NCBI GenBank assembly: GCA_963664655.2
Contig: OY761554.1
Location: forward strand, 5,146,001-5,210,000
Length of the DNA stretch: 64,000 nt
Direction of reading: 5' to 3'
Source: Desulfospira sp963664655
GTDB lineage: Bacteria > Desulfobacterota > Desulfobacteria > Desulfobacterales > Desulfobacteraceae
A program made the position numbers and the translations under genes. Positions 18,299 through 26,949 of the stretch are shown here, in pieces (position 1 is the stretch's first letter; each line of letters opens with the position of its first letter). The notes beneath the pieces are model-generated. The model saw only the letters and a program-made list of their open reading frames with translations. It was not told where the DNA came from and ran no database searches.

Positions 18299-19558
18299 TT
18301 ATATCGGATTTTGGGGAGGGCTTCGGTACCCACCCAAAGAAGCCGAAATGTAAAAGTTATGCAACCAGTTATCGTGATATCTAAATTGATTCAGCCTTTC
18401 AGCTGGACTTTTGAAGCCGTTATGCCTTTTGACTGTTTCCGGATTGTAAGGAGCAAAATTATGAATGAGTGCCCATCCTCGAATACTCAGCTGCGCTGCA
18501 TCCATTGATCCATGAAAATACTGAGTGCTGAACAGATGGCGATCCATTCTTTGCATTAATCTGTCAATCATATTACTCGTTCTGTGTGCCTTGGGATGAT
18601 CGTAGGCGTTTCCGTATGAAACAATATTTTTCCGTAATTTCTTTATGGGGTCTGATATTACATTTGGGACATCTTGCTTTTTGCACCATTCGACCAACCT
18701 CCTGATTTGCTGAGAAAATGATCTTTTGCTTTCAGCCCGATAACAATCCCATAGTTTTGAGGCTGTTTCATCAAAGATGTCTCTGTATTTCTTTTTTGCC
18801 CTATCACGAATTTTTATGAATACATGTAGAAAACAACAAATGATGGCTACTGATGGGAAAAGGCTTTTCCATGCCTGCCGGGTAGCTTTCCATCCGTCCA
18901 TATTGACGGATTCCGGAGAATATTCAGGCTGTAGACATTGGGCCTCATCCCGGTAAAATTGATATGCTCCGGTCAAGGCTTGGTTCCCAGCATTTTGAGC
19001 AACAGAAACTCCAAGAATACAGCCACTTCCAACAGTTGTTGCCACATAAGTTTTTTCACCCAAAATCCGGGTATGCTTTTCATCCGCCGCAAGGTGTTGA
19101 GGGATGTCTTCCGATTGTCGGATGGTTGTTCCAACGATACTATTGCGACCAAGTGACTGCTCAATCCGATACCAATACATTGGATACTTTCCGAAAATGT
19201 GGCTCAGTGCCCAAAAGGGCACATTAAATTTTCGCATGAAAAGAGCTTTTTCAACTTCGTCTACCAAGCCGGTGAGATATGGTGTTACAAAGGATGGGCG
19301 GACTGTGTAAGCAATGCCAGCTACCTCGATTCGCCGAATAGGGATCAACATTTTTTTTGAGTGGTAGATATCTTTCATTAGATATCCTTCCTTGGAAATT
19401 TCAGCTGGAAATAATTCCGGGAAAAGCTCAATTTTTTCATTGAGACAGTTCCGAAATTTGTCAGAATTTTGAATGTTGTCATTATAAGTATCTTGAGAAA
19501 AAGGCACACATATGGTTCTATGGTTTCGGGTTGCGGATTCTGTATCTGTTTCCCACAT
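18299..19558 (-). CDS. DDE-type transposase
   Basis: A 419-residue transposase, the only gene in the IS. Likely acidic catalytic positions are the Asp in L-A-A-D-E-K-H and the Asp in V-N-M-D-G-W-K-A-T-R, about 75 residues apart; the third acidic residue lies in the C-terminal part but I cannot point to it securely. A Cys-rich V-A-I-I-C-C-F-L-H-V stretch lies between. Start: the ATG at 19558 with an aaggagg site 11 bp upstream; both are part of a 15-bp hairpin (19557-19600) that should limit translation of read-through transcripts. The exact IS family is not recognised. Confidence 0.85.
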   Translation of the reverse strand: MWETDTESATRNHRTICVPFSQDTYNDNIQNSDKFRNCLNEKIELFPELFPAEISKEGYLMKDIYHSKKMLIPIRRIEVAGIAYTVRPSFVTPYLTGLVDEVEKALFMRKFNVPFWALSHIFGKYPMYWYRIEQSLGRNSIVGTTIRQSEDIPQHLAADEKHTRILGEKTYVATTVGSGCILGVSVAQNAGNQALTGAYQFYRDEAQCLQPEYSPESVNMDGWKATRQAWKSLFPSVAIICCFLHVFIKIRDRAKKKYRDIFDETASKLWDCYRAESKRSFSQQIRRLVEWCKKQDVPNVISDPIKKLRKNIVSYGNAYDHPKAHRTSNMIDRLMQRMDRHLFSTQYFHGSMDAAQLSIRGWALIHNFAPYNPETVKRHNGFKSPAERLNQFRYHDNWLHNFYISASLGGYRSPPQNPI

Positions 19559-19600
19559 ATAGTTAGAGACCTCCTTGGCGGGTTTGGTCTCTAACTATAT
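19557..19600 (-). promoter_or_regulatory. Hairpin over the transposase ribosome binding site and start codon
   Basis: A perfect 15-bp stem (19557-19571 and 19586-19600) with a 14-nt loop. In the transposase mRNA the Shine-Dalgarno aaggagg lies at the loop-stem junction and the first two bases of the ATG are inside the stem. Transcripts that start outside the IS would carry the whole hairpin and be poorly translated, while a promoter inside would omit the left arm. This is the logic known from the fold-back inhibition of IS10 and IS50. Confidence 0.7.
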
Positions 19601-19725
19601 GAAATTATTGACAAAAAGTCTAGTTTGGATTCCTTTTAATTTCAATGGGTTACAAAATATTTTTTCCGCCCTTCCAATGATTTATGCTGGTAAGGTCACT
19701 GTTCCCCTAAATCCGTTATAATCAG

Positions 19726-19733
19726 AAAACATT
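19726..19733 (+). repeat. Right target-site duplication of the 1431-bp IS
   Basis: aaaacatt directly after the right end; the downstream ATPase frame resumes here. Confidence 0.9.
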
Positions 19734-21425
19734 TAATGCGTGAATTAGAGAAAGTTAAAACTGTATCAAATTCTTGGATGGCAAATATGCAAGGGCATAT
19801 AAGAGTTGCAAAAGAATACGGATTATTTCAAGCGGATATTTCATCAACGGAATCCCCTGACGTGTTACTCGAAGCGGCAAAACAAATCGTAAATGAAACG
19901 CCTGAATTTTCTCTTACAAACTCAGAGGATATTTCAACTGCAAACAAAACGATCACTGCCCTTGAGAATGAAGAGGTATTATTAAGTACAGAAATCAGTA
20001 CAATTAAAAAACAATTAAAAGATATTGATAATCTCCGCTCTGGCTTTATTGATTATGGAGACTCTGTACAAAAGAGAACTGAACGGCTTCATATTTCTAA
20101 ATGGATGCGAGATATAGCGACGCACTCAGAAAACTGTCCTTTTTGCGGTAGTAGTTCACATGAAAACGTCGTTAATGAGATTGAAAAAATATCTTCCGCT
20201 TTTGAAAAATACGAAAAAGAAACAAAAAAAGTTGTTGAAGTACCGACTTCATTTTCCAGGGAGGAAGAACGGCTGAAATTGAAGTTGGAAGAACTAATAG
20301 ACCAGCAGAAAAAAATTCAAAAACAATTTGACTTGGTATTATCCAGAGATAAAAAAGCTCAAACTGAATTTCAGCAAAGAAAAAACATGTTTCTTTTTAT
20401 TGGTCATTTAAAAGCATCAATTGAAACGTTTGAAAGCCTTGCTGATGGAGGTGAATTTCAATTAGAAATTCAAGAGTTGGAAAAAGAACAAAAAAAGCTC
20501 AAAAAAATCACGGACGCCTCGGGCGTAGCAAGAAGAACACAAAATGCTACATTGTTAATTTCTCAAGGAATCCTTCATCATCTTCAAAGCTTAGATGTCG
20601 ATGATAAATACAAACAAATAGCACCTCGATTTAGTGTTAAGGACTTGACTATATCAGTGTTAAGTAATGATGGACACTGGCATTTTTTAGCGGAAGTTGG
20701 AAGCGCATCAAATTGGGTCTCTTTTCACTTGGCATTAATGTGTTCTCTGCAAGAATTTTTAATTACTCAAATAGTTTCTTCTGTGCCTAATTTTGTCATT
20801 TTCGATCAACCAAGCCAAGTATATTTCCCAAAAGTTAAAAGAGACAAAAATACTGAAAATTCCGATGAAAAGATAAAATATGATGATGCTGATATCGAAG
20901 CGGTGAAAAAGATATTTAAGACTGTTTCCAACTCAATCTCTTCAATGAAGGGTGCTTGGCAGAGTATTATTTTAGATCATGCTGATAGCAGTATTTATGG
21001 AGATATTGAAGGTGTCCATGAAGTTGAGGAATGGAGGGACGGTGTTAAATTGATCCCGAAGGAATGGTACATGTAATTCCTTGAGATAGATCGCTTTCCA
21101 GCCAGTCAAATGAACCGGACAAGCCTGTTATTTGGAACGGTTAACGTGTTGACTTTGTCTATCTATGCTCGCCAAGGCCTATTTTAAAAAAGCATCCAAT
21201 ATCAGAAGTATTGTGGAGGAGGGATAAAGTGGACCCCAGTGTCAAGACAATTTCCTATCAAAATTAAGCGTCATTTTTCGGTTTGTTTTCATCCTATTTC
21301 AGCTTCCGAATTCGGTTTGCCCACTAGCGGAAGTGGAAGCCAGCCCCCTGAGAATGGGCACCCCAATTTATGCCCGTCGGAAGGGGGTTGGCTTCCGCTG
21401 GAGCGGGTCCTTTCTCTCTCGTATT

Positions 21426-22316
21426 TCATCCGACCATCCTTTGCTGTTGCCGGCCATAATACATTTCGGCTGGTGTCTGTCCGTTAAAACTCTGATGGGG
21501 ACGTTCATGATTATAAAAATCAAAGTATTGTTTTAAGGACTTACGCAGTTGTTCAACCGTTTGAAATTCCTTTACATATATTTCTTCATACTTCACACTG
21601 CGCCAAAGCCGCTCTACGAAAATGTTATCCATAGCCCGGCCTTTTCCATCCATGCTTATTTTTACCCCTTTGTTCTTTAATACCTTTGTAAAATCATTGC
21701 TCGTATATTGAGCGCCCTGATCTGTATTGAATATGCCGGGTGTCCCATGGACACGAAGACCTCTTTCCAAGGCAGTCACACAGAATTCATTATCCATGGT
21801 AACTGAAAGTTCCCAGGACAGGACATAACGACTGTACCAGTCCATTACTGCTGTCAAGTATACAAAACCACCTGCCATCCGAATATATGTCAGATCTGAA
21901 CACCATACCTGATTTGAATGAGTTACAGCCAGGTTCTTGAGCAAGTACGGATATACCTTGTTCTGAGGGTGTGCCCGGCTAGTGTTTGGCTTTGGCGCGA
22001 TAGACTGGATACCCATTTTCCGCATCAATCTTTGAACACGCTTACGATTCACACGCTGTCCTTTTCTCCTCAACGTATTTCGCATCTGCCGTGTGCCGTA
22101 AAACGGATGATCTGTGTATTCTTTATCTATAAGTTCCATTAGTTTTAAATTTTCAGGGCTTTCCTGGATCGCACTCCCTTTTCTGTAGTAGCTGGAACGG
22201 GGCAGATCTATGAGTTCACATTGCTTTTGAATGCTGAGGATAGGGTGCTTTGGCTGAATACGCTGCCTTTTTTGATCAATACTCATTACAGATGACCGGT
22301 GTTTTTTTTTAACCAA
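21426..22316 (-). CDS. IS3-family OrfB, integrase catalytic subunit
   Basis: A 296-residue protein with HTH_21-like and rve (DDE) regions. The catalytic acids are the Asp in W-C-S-D-L-T-Y-I, the Asp in F-N-T-D-Q-G-A-Q-Y and the Glu in F-V-E-R-L-W-R-S-V. The C-terminal N-H-E-R-P-H-Q-S-F-N-G-Q-T-P-A-E-M-Y motif is typical. It is reached by -1 frameshifting from OrfA at a run of nine A's (plus-strand T's 22302-22310), giving the OrfAB transposase. Complete and apparently functional. Confidence 0.92.
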   Translation of the reverse strand: MVKKKHRSSVMSIDQKRQRIQPKHPILSIQKQCELIDLPRSSYYRKGSAIQESPENLKLMELIDKEYTDHPFYGTRQMRNTLRRKGQRVNRKRVQRLMRKMGIQSIAPKPNTSRAHPQNKVYPYLLKNLAVTHSNQVWCSDLTYIRMAGGFVYLTAVMDWYSRYVLSWELSVTMDNEFCVTALERGLRVHGTPGIFNTDQGAQYTSNDFTKVLKNKGVKISMDGKGRAMDNIFVERLWRSVKYEEIYVKEFQTVEQLRKSLKQYFDFYNHERPHQSFNGQTPAEMYYGRQQQRMVG

Positions 22317-22567
22317 TCCAATTCTACCTGGAGTTGGCCGACTTTTTGGTATAGTCGATCTCTTTCGGTCTCAAGGGCCTGGCTCTTTTTCTCCTCACCT
22401 TTGCCAAATACCTGTGGCAGGGCTTCGATGGCCTCCTTTTTCCAGCGGTTAAGAAGGCTCACATGAATACCAAATTCTGAGGCTATCTCATTTGCTGTTT
22501 GGTGCCCCCTGATTGCTGCCAATGCAACCTTACTTTTTAATTCTTTGCTGTAATTTTTTCGTTTCAA
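22286..22567 (-). CDS. IS3-family OrfA, HTH protein
   Basis: A 93-residue protein read from a TTG at 22567 behind a purine-rich aagggga site. The helix-turn-helix (ANEIASEFGIHVSLLNRWKKE) binds the IS ends, and the C-terminal leucine zipper (LETERDRLYQKVGQLQVEL) mediates oligomerisation. The tail W-L-K-K-N overlies an A-rich slippery site where part of the ribosomes shift -1 into OrfB. Confidence 0.9.
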   Translation of the reverse strand: MKRKNYSKELKSKVALAAIRGHQTANEIASEFGIHVSLLNRWKKEAIEALPQVFGKGEEKKSQALETERDRLYQKVGQLQVELDWLKKNTGHL

Positions 22568-22760
22568 TGTTTCCCCTTTCTGGACTGTCCTTTTCTATCT
22601 TAACACACTGTCCAGTTTTCGGGGTCCACTATATATATCCCAATATAATGCCGGATTATAATGCGGTTTACCCTGTCCCAGGACCTCTCCTTTCTTGACA
22701 TTTTCGCCCCGCAAGGGCAGGATGGATAACGAACGCTTAAAATTAAGGAGTGTTCCCATC

Positions 22761-23816
22761 ATGAATTCATCCATCCCCAATACCATGAAAGCCCTGGTAA
22801 AGGCCCATGCAAAACAGGGGCTGTGGCTTCAGGAGGTTCCGGTCCCAAAGATCCGCCACGACCAGGTGCTGATCAAAATTCTTAAAACCGCCATCTGCGG
22901 CACGGATGTCCATATTTACAACTGGGATAAATGGTCTCAGAAGACCATCCCCGTGCCCATGCATATCGGCCATGAGTTTGTGGGGAAAATAGCGGCCGTG
23001 GGCAGCCATGTCACAGATTTTTCCATCGGGGACCTGGTGTCCGGAGAGGGGCATCTGGTCTGCGGCCATTGCCGGAACTGTCTGGCCGGGCGCCGCCACC
23101 TGTGCCGGAACACCAAAGGCGTGGGCGTGAACCGGCCCGGGGCCTTTGCCGAATACCTGGCCATTCCCGTGACCAATGTCTGGTACTGCGATCAAACCAT
23201 CCCCCTGGATGTCCTGGCCTGCTTTGATCCCTTTGGCAATGCCACCCACACGGCCTTGAGTTTTGATGTGCTGGGAGAAGATGTCCTGATCACCGGGGCC
23301 GGTCCCATTGGCTGCATGGCTGCGGCCATTGCCAGGCACGCCGGGGCCCGTCATGTGGTGGTCACGGATCTCAATCCCTTTCGTCTGGATCTGGCCCAAA
23401 AAGCCGGGGCCACCCGGACCGTCAATGCGGCCAAACAGGACCTGGGCGATATTCAAAAGGAGCTGGGCATGAAAGAGGGCTTTGATGTGGCCATGGAAAT
23501 GTCCGGCAGCCCGGCAGCCCTTGACGCCATCCTTTCCAACATGTGCCATGGCGGTAAAATTGCGCTGCTGGGCATCATGCCCGAACAGGCATCCATTGAC
23601 TGGAACAAGGTGGTGTTCAATATGCTCACCATCAAGGGAATTTACGGAAGGGAAATGTACGAGACCTGGTATAAAATGACCACCATGGTCCAAAGCGGCC
23701 TGGATATCTCCCCTTTGATCACCCACAGGTTCCACTACACGGAATTTGAACAGGGGTTTGAAGTCATGAGGTCCGGAAATTCAGGAAAAGTCATCTTAGA
23801 CTGGGCAAAAAGATAA
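22761..23816 (+). CDS. tdh: L-threonine 3-dehydrogenase
   Basis: About 351 residues. It oxidises L-threonine to 2-amino-3-ketobutyrate with NAD, the first step of threonine breakdown to glycine and acetyl-CoA. It is a medium-chain zinc dehydrogenase: catalytic zinc region C-G-T-D-V-H-I-Y-N-W and G-H-E, structural zinc cysteines C-G-H-C-x-x-C-x7-C, and Rossmann G-A-G-P-I-G. I take the ATG at 22761 (aaggag 10 bp upstream). A second ATG at 22785 would match the usual family start (MKAL...), and an upstream frame to 22695 is open but unsupported. It forms an operon with kbl, 97 bp downstream. An IS3 element ends about 130 bp upstream and may have replaced part of its control region. Confidence 0.95.
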   Translation: MNSSIPNTMKALVKAHAKQGLWLQEVPVPKIRHDQVLIKILKTAICGTDVHIYNWDKWSQKTIPVPMHIGHEFVGKIAAVGSHVTDFSIGDLVSGEGHLVCGHCRNCLAGRRHLCRNTKGVGVNRPGAFAEYLAIPVTNVWYCDQTIPLDVLACFDPFGNATHTALSFDVLGEDVLITGAGPIGCMAAAIARHAGARHVVVTDLNPFRLDLAQKAGATRTVNAAKQDLGDIQKELGMKEGFDVAMEMSGSPAALDAILSNMCHGGKIALLGIMPEQASIDWNKVVFNMLTIKGIYGREMYETWYKMTTMVQSGLDISPLITHRFHYTEFEQGFEVMRSGNSGKVILDWAKR

Positions 23817-23822
23817 AAGCAA

Positions 23823-23894
23823 TTAGCTGTTAGCAGTTAGCCATTAGCTTTTGCCCTGCATGAGCCGGCTAATTGCTAAGAGCTAACAGCTTTC
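23823..23894 (+). repeat. Heptamer repeat element, TTAGCTG family, inverted arms
   Basis: The left arm is four 7-bp units (TTAGCTG, TTAGCAG, TTAGCCA, TTAGCTT; 23823-23850). The right arm is four inverse units (GGCTAAT, TGCTAAG, AGCTAAC, AGCTTTC; 23867-23894). The arms can pair into a long stem between tdh and kbl, which could modulate the operon transcript. Confidence 0.85.
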
Positions 23895-23913
23895 ACAGAC
23901 AAGGATATGCCAT

Positions 23914-25140
23914 ATGACCACCGATAAATTAGACAAAAGCCTTGAATCGGAACTTCTTTCATTAAGTGAAGAAGGCCGGGCAAAGCCTGAGGAAAGGATC
24001 ATTAACGGATATATCCCGCCCAAAGGGAAGAACGGTCCGCGCTATAAGCTGTCCGGATCCGACAAAGAATATATCCGGCTCAATTCAAACTCTTACCTGT
24101 CTTTGTCCACCCATCCCGAACTTGTGGCGGCAGCCGACAAAGCCACCCGTGAATTTGGCGTGGGCCCGGGTGCGGTAAGGTTTATTGACGGCACCTTTTC
24201 ATACCATGCCGATTTAGAGCAGCGGATTGCGCAATTTACAGGCAAACCGGCCGCCAAAATTTTTAACAGCGCCTATACCGCCAACTGCGGCCTGGCATTG
24301 AGCATTTCAAGCCCCAAAACCCACTGGATCGGGGACCAGCTCAACCACAACTCCATTATCCGGGCCATGCGCATATCCAACATCCCGTCCGCCAGCAAGG
24401 GGATTTACCGGCACAATGATATGGCGGATCTAAAGCGCTGCCTGGATGAGGTGGACCCGTCCATGGAACGGGTGGTGGTCATTTTTGACGGCATTTTTTC
24501 CATGCGGGGTGATTTTGCCCCCATTGACCAAATTCAGCGCATCTGCAAATCCTATGACAACAAATTCAAAGACGGGGTCATCACCGTGGTGGACGATTCC
24601 CACGGCATTGGGGCCTACGGAGCAACGGGCCGGGGCACCAGCGAATATGCCGGGGCCTTTCCCGACATCATCATTGGTACCTTTGGCAAGGCCTTTGGGG
24701 TGAACGGGGGATTTGTGGCGGCCAGTGACACTGTTATTGAGGCGGTCCGGCAAAAGGCCGACACCTATATTTACACCAACCCCTTAAGCGTGGCCGACTG
24801 TGCCGCGGCCCTGGCCGCCGTGGACATCTGTGACAGCGATCAGGGCCTTGACCTGTTAGAGCATTTAGGAACGGCCACGGCCCGGTTCAGAAAAGGCCTT
24901 GAAGACTTGGGGCTTGAATCCATTGACGGTCCCCACCCTGTGGTTCCCCTCCTGGTCCGGGATACCGGCAAAACCCGGGATCTGGTAAACTTTCTGTATG
25001 ACAACGCGGTATTGGTGGTGGGATTAACCTTTCCTGTGGTTCCCAAAGGAGACGACACCATCCGGTTCCAGATCAATGCCTGCCACACCCTGGCCGATAT
25101 CGATCATGTTCTGGAACTAATCCGGCAAAGGAAGGGATAA
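23914..25140 (+). CDS. kbl: 2-amino-3-ketobutyrate coenzyme A ligase (glycine C-acetyltransferase)
   Basis: A 408-residue PLP enzyme of the alpha-oxoamine synthase family. It splits 2-amino-3-ketobutyrate with CoA into glycine and acetyl-CoA, completing threonine breakdown started by Tdh. Seen: the family N-terminal N-S-N-S-Y-L-S-L-S, glycine-rich G-P-G-A-V-R-F-I-D-G-T, V-V-D-D-S-H-G-I-G-A-Y-G around the cofactor and the PLP lysine in G-T-F-G-K-A-F-G-V-N-G-G. The adjacency to tdh and the F-I-D-G-T motif favour Kbl over the related BioF or ALA synthase. The N-terminal ~20 residues are an extension relative to typical Kbl. Confidence 0.88.
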   Translation: MTTDKLDKSLESELLSLSEEGRAKPEERIINGYIPPKGKNGPRYKLSGSDKEYIRLNSNSYLSLSTHPELVAAADKATREFGVGPGAVRFIDGTFSYHADLEQRIAQFTGKPAAKIFNSAYTANCGLALSISSPKTHWIGDQLNHNSIIRAMRISNIPSASKGIYRHNDMADLKRCLDEVDPSMERVVVIFDGIFSMRGDFAPIDQIQRICKSYDNKFKDGVITVVDDSHGIGAYGATGRGTSEYAGAFPDIIIGTFGKAFGVNGGFVAASDTVIEAVRQKADTYIYTNPLSVADCAAALAAVDICDSDQGLDLLEHLGTATARFRKGLEDLGLESIDGPHPVVPLLVRDTGKTRDLVNFLYDNAVLVVGLTFPVVPKGDDTIRFQINACHTLADIDHVLELIRQRKG

Positions 25141-25145
25141 TTGGC

Positions 25146-25173
25146 GGAAACCGAAAACTGGGGACCGGAGACC
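25146..25173 (+). repeat. Heptamer repeat, GGAGACC family
   Basis: Units GGAAACC, GAAAACT, GGGGACC, GGAGACC. They are followed by a centre (gatcgccaattcctcagggg...gcgtatccgg) resembling those of the elements at 43.3 and 52.8 kb, and a weaker right arm up to about 25230. It lies just after the kbl stop. Confidence 0.75.
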
Positions 25174-25315
25174 GGATCGCCAATTCCTCAGGGGTTGCGT
25201 ATCCGGCCTTTGGTCCCAGGATCGACAGAAGTCCCGAAGACCATATTATGTCGGAAACGCCATATTTTTATTTTATGTCCCTTTCGCCATTTTTGTCTGC
25301 CTGCCGGACAATAAA

Positions 25316-26713
25316 TCAGCAGGCCAATGTTTTTTTCAGGTCAATGCCGTATTTTTTCATCCGGTTCCAGACCGTTACCCGGTTGACGTTCAACAGCCGG
25401 GCCGCCCGGGTCTGGTTTCCGCTGGTCTTTCGCAGGGCGTCGATGAGCTGCTGTTTTTCATCCAAAACCCTGCCCGGGGCTTTGGTTTCCGAAAAAGAAA
25501 CCGTCGGGGCGGGCTGTGCCGGGGCCATGGATTTGGGCAGATGCTCCAGGCGGATGACCGGGCCGTCGGCCGTGACAAAGGCATACTCCAGGGCATTTTT
25601 CAACTCCCGGACATTGCCCGGCCAGGAATGGTCCATGAACTGGTCCATGGCTTCCCGGCTCACCCCGGATACGGTTTTGCCTGAAGGCTGGTTCAGCCGC
25701 CCGATAAAGGCGTTGACCAGCAGGGGGATATCCTCTTTTCTTTCCCGTAAGGGCGGCAGATGAATGGGCAAAACATTGATCCGGTAAAACAGGTCCTGCC
25801 GGAATTCTTTTTTTTGGATCAGCTCTTCCAGGTTTTTGTTGGTGGCGGTGATGATCCTGACATCCACCCGGACGGAAGAAACCTCCCCGACCCGCTCAAA
25901 CTGCCCGGATTCAAGAACCCGCAGCAGCTTGGTCTGCAAGGGCATGGGCATGTCCCCGATTTCATCTAAAAAAAAGCTGCCCGTGTCCGCCGCCTCAAAC
26001 CGGCCGATCCGGTTGTCATAGGCCCCGGTAAAAGCCCCCTTGGCATGGCCGAACATCTCACTTTCCAGGACCGACGGGTTCAGGGCCGCGCAGTTAAGGC
26101 GGATAAAAGGCCCCTGTTTTCGGGCACCGGACAGATGGATGGCATCGGCCACCAGTTCCTTGCCTGATCCGCTTTCCCCTAAGATGATCACCGGGGCAGC
26201 CGAATCCGCCGCCTTCCGGGCCATTTCAAACACCGCCTCCATTTGCCGTGATTTGCCCACCATGCCGAAAAAGTCACTGTCCCGCTCATATTGCCGGGAC
26301 AACATGTGAACCTTTTTATCCAGCCGTTCGAGTTCCGATATATCGGTGAGGGTTTCCACGACGCCCAGGACATTCTGATCCTCATCCTTAAAAACAGAGG
26401 CATTTTTCAGCACCGGAAAAAAACTGCCGTCCTTTCGCCTGAGCAGGCAGCGGCATTTGTTCATGGCTTTCTGGCCCGGCTCAAACAATTTGCACCAGAC
26501 CGAGGCTTTCCCGGTTTGCAATGCCTGTTCACAGGCATCGCACCCCAAAATCCGGCACGACATGCCGATGGCTTCATCCGACGCATATCCGGTCAGGGTT
26601 TCAAAGGCTTTGTTCACCATGAGGATGGACCCGTCCGGCCCAATGAACAAGAGACCGTCATTGATGGTGTTCACAATCTTTTTCCAGAAGACATTCATCT
26701 CATGCTCGTCCAT
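25316..26713 (-). CDS. PAS domain sigma-54-dependent transcriptional activator
   Basis: A 465-residue enhancer-binding protein. An N-terminal PAS domain (about 8-130) carries seven cysteines between about 52 and 90 (C-R-I-L-G-C-D-A-C, W-C, K-C-R-C), unusual for a plain PAS and suggestive of metal, Fe-S or redox sensing. The AAA+ domain has Walker A GESGSGKE, the sigma-54 contact loop G-A-F-T-G-A, and F-F-L-D-E-I-G-D Walker B. The C-terminal Fis-type HTH is N-Q-T-R-A-A-R-L-L-N-V-N-R-V-T-V-W. It is divergent from the redox operon at 26950, which has a sigma-54 promoter in the shared gap, so it very likely activates that operon. It has no receiver domain, so it senses its signal directly. Confidence 0.92.
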   Translation of the reverse strand: MDEHEMNVFWKKIVNTINDGLLFIGPDGSILMVNKAFETLTGYASDEAIGMSCRILGCDACEQALQTGKASVWCKLFEPGQKAMNKCRCLLRRKDGSFFPVLKNASVFKDEDQNVLGVVETLTDISELERLDKKVHMLSRQYERDSDFFGMVGKSRQMEAVFEMARKAADSAAPVIILGESGSGKELVADAIHLSGARKQGPFIRLNCAALNPSVLESEMFGHAKGAFTGAYDNRIGRFEAADTGSFFLDEIGDMPMPLQTKLLRVLESGQFERVGEVSSVRVDVRIITATNKNLEELIQKKEFRQDLFYRINVLPIHLPPLRERKEDIPLLVNAFIGRLNQPSGKTVSGVSREAMDQFMDHSWPGNVRELKNALEYAFVTADGPVIRLEHLPKSMAPAQPAPTVSFSETKAPGRVLDEKQQLIDALRKTSGNQTRAARLLNVNRVTVWNRMKKYGIDLKKTLAC

Positions 26714-26762
26714 TCCATCCCTCCTGATCCGGCCGCCTGTTTATGTTTGCAATGGCCAATTA

Positions 26763-26823
26763 AACATGTGTTAAAAATATGTTTAATTTAAACAGGTGTC
26801 AAAACATATTTTAACATGTGCTT
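26763..26823 (+). promoter_or_regulatory. Possible enhancer sites for the sigma-54 activator
   Basis: Three related words, AACATGTGTTA (26763), AACAGGTGTCA (26791) and AACATGTGCTT (26813), lie in an AT-rich stretch 100-155 bp upstream of the predicted start of transcription, where activator sites of sigma-54 promoters normally lie. Binding by the regulator next door is inferred. Confidence 0.45.
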
Positions 26824-26891
26824 TAACGCCATGGGGAGGGGAATTTTATAAATCTCATATAAAATTAACGGCTTATGATTTTAACTGGCCA

Positions 26892-26907
26892 TGGCACACC
26901 CCTTGCT
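26892..26907 (+). promoter_or_regulatory. Sigma-54 promoter
   Basis: TGGCAC-A-CCCC-TTGCT matches the -24/-12 consensus with the correct 10-bp GG to GC spacing (GG 26893-26894, GC 26905-26906). Transcription would start near 26918, about 30 bp before the TusA-like gene. Confidence 0.85.
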
Positions 26908-26949
26908 AATTCAGGTGTTGGATGATTGAACACATCAACAGGAGGCCTT

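Larger units (their letters stand above)
18295..19725 (-). mobile_element. 1431-bp insertion sequence with 8-bp target duplications
   Basis: The ends start CTGATTATA and match as inverted repeats over 23 bp with 2 mismatches (18295-18317 and 19703-19725, motif CGGATTT-x-GGGGA). The target duplication aaaacatt is at 18287-18294 and 19726-19733. One transposase gene fills the element on the minus strand, with its stop inside the left end. The intact ends, exact duplications and unbroken transposase suggest a recent insertion. The family could not be assigned with confidence; an 8-bp duplication fits several IS families. Confidence 0.92.
17646..21076 (+). pseudogene. DUF3732 SMC-like ATPase of the ABC-3C system, interrupted by an IS
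   Basis: The two halves are 17646-18294 and 19734-21076. Removing the IS and one copy of the 8-bp duplication (aaaacatt) restores one perfect 663-residue frame, ...KRLKH-L-MRELEKV..., so no other damage is seen. The first half has Walker A (GNSRTGKS, about 33-40) and the DUF3732 R-D-L-M-A-L-I-F-Q-T-Q segment. The second half has a coiled coil with a zinc-hook-like C-P-F-C-G near restored residue 351, a signature-like G-S-A-S-N-W near 538 and Walker B F-V-I-F-D-Q-P near 573. The system is likely off in this genome, but precise loss of the IS would restore it. Confidence 0.9.
21230..22628 (-). mobile_element. IS3-family insertion sequence
   Basis: The ends are TGGACCCC (21230-21237) and its complement GGGGTCCA (22621-22628), with the usual overlapping orfA/orfB on the minus strand. 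Beyond 8 bp the ends align only with a gap, and no clear target duplication is seen, so the boundaries are good to a few bases. The ~195 bp between the left end and orfB hold a strong inverted repeat (ggaagccagcccc / complement, about 21340-21402). It separates the defence island from the tdh operon. Confidence 0.85.

Noticed and set aside
22767..23735. Minus-strand gene opposite tdh
   Set aside because: His/Gly-rich antisense shadow of the well-supported tdh gene.
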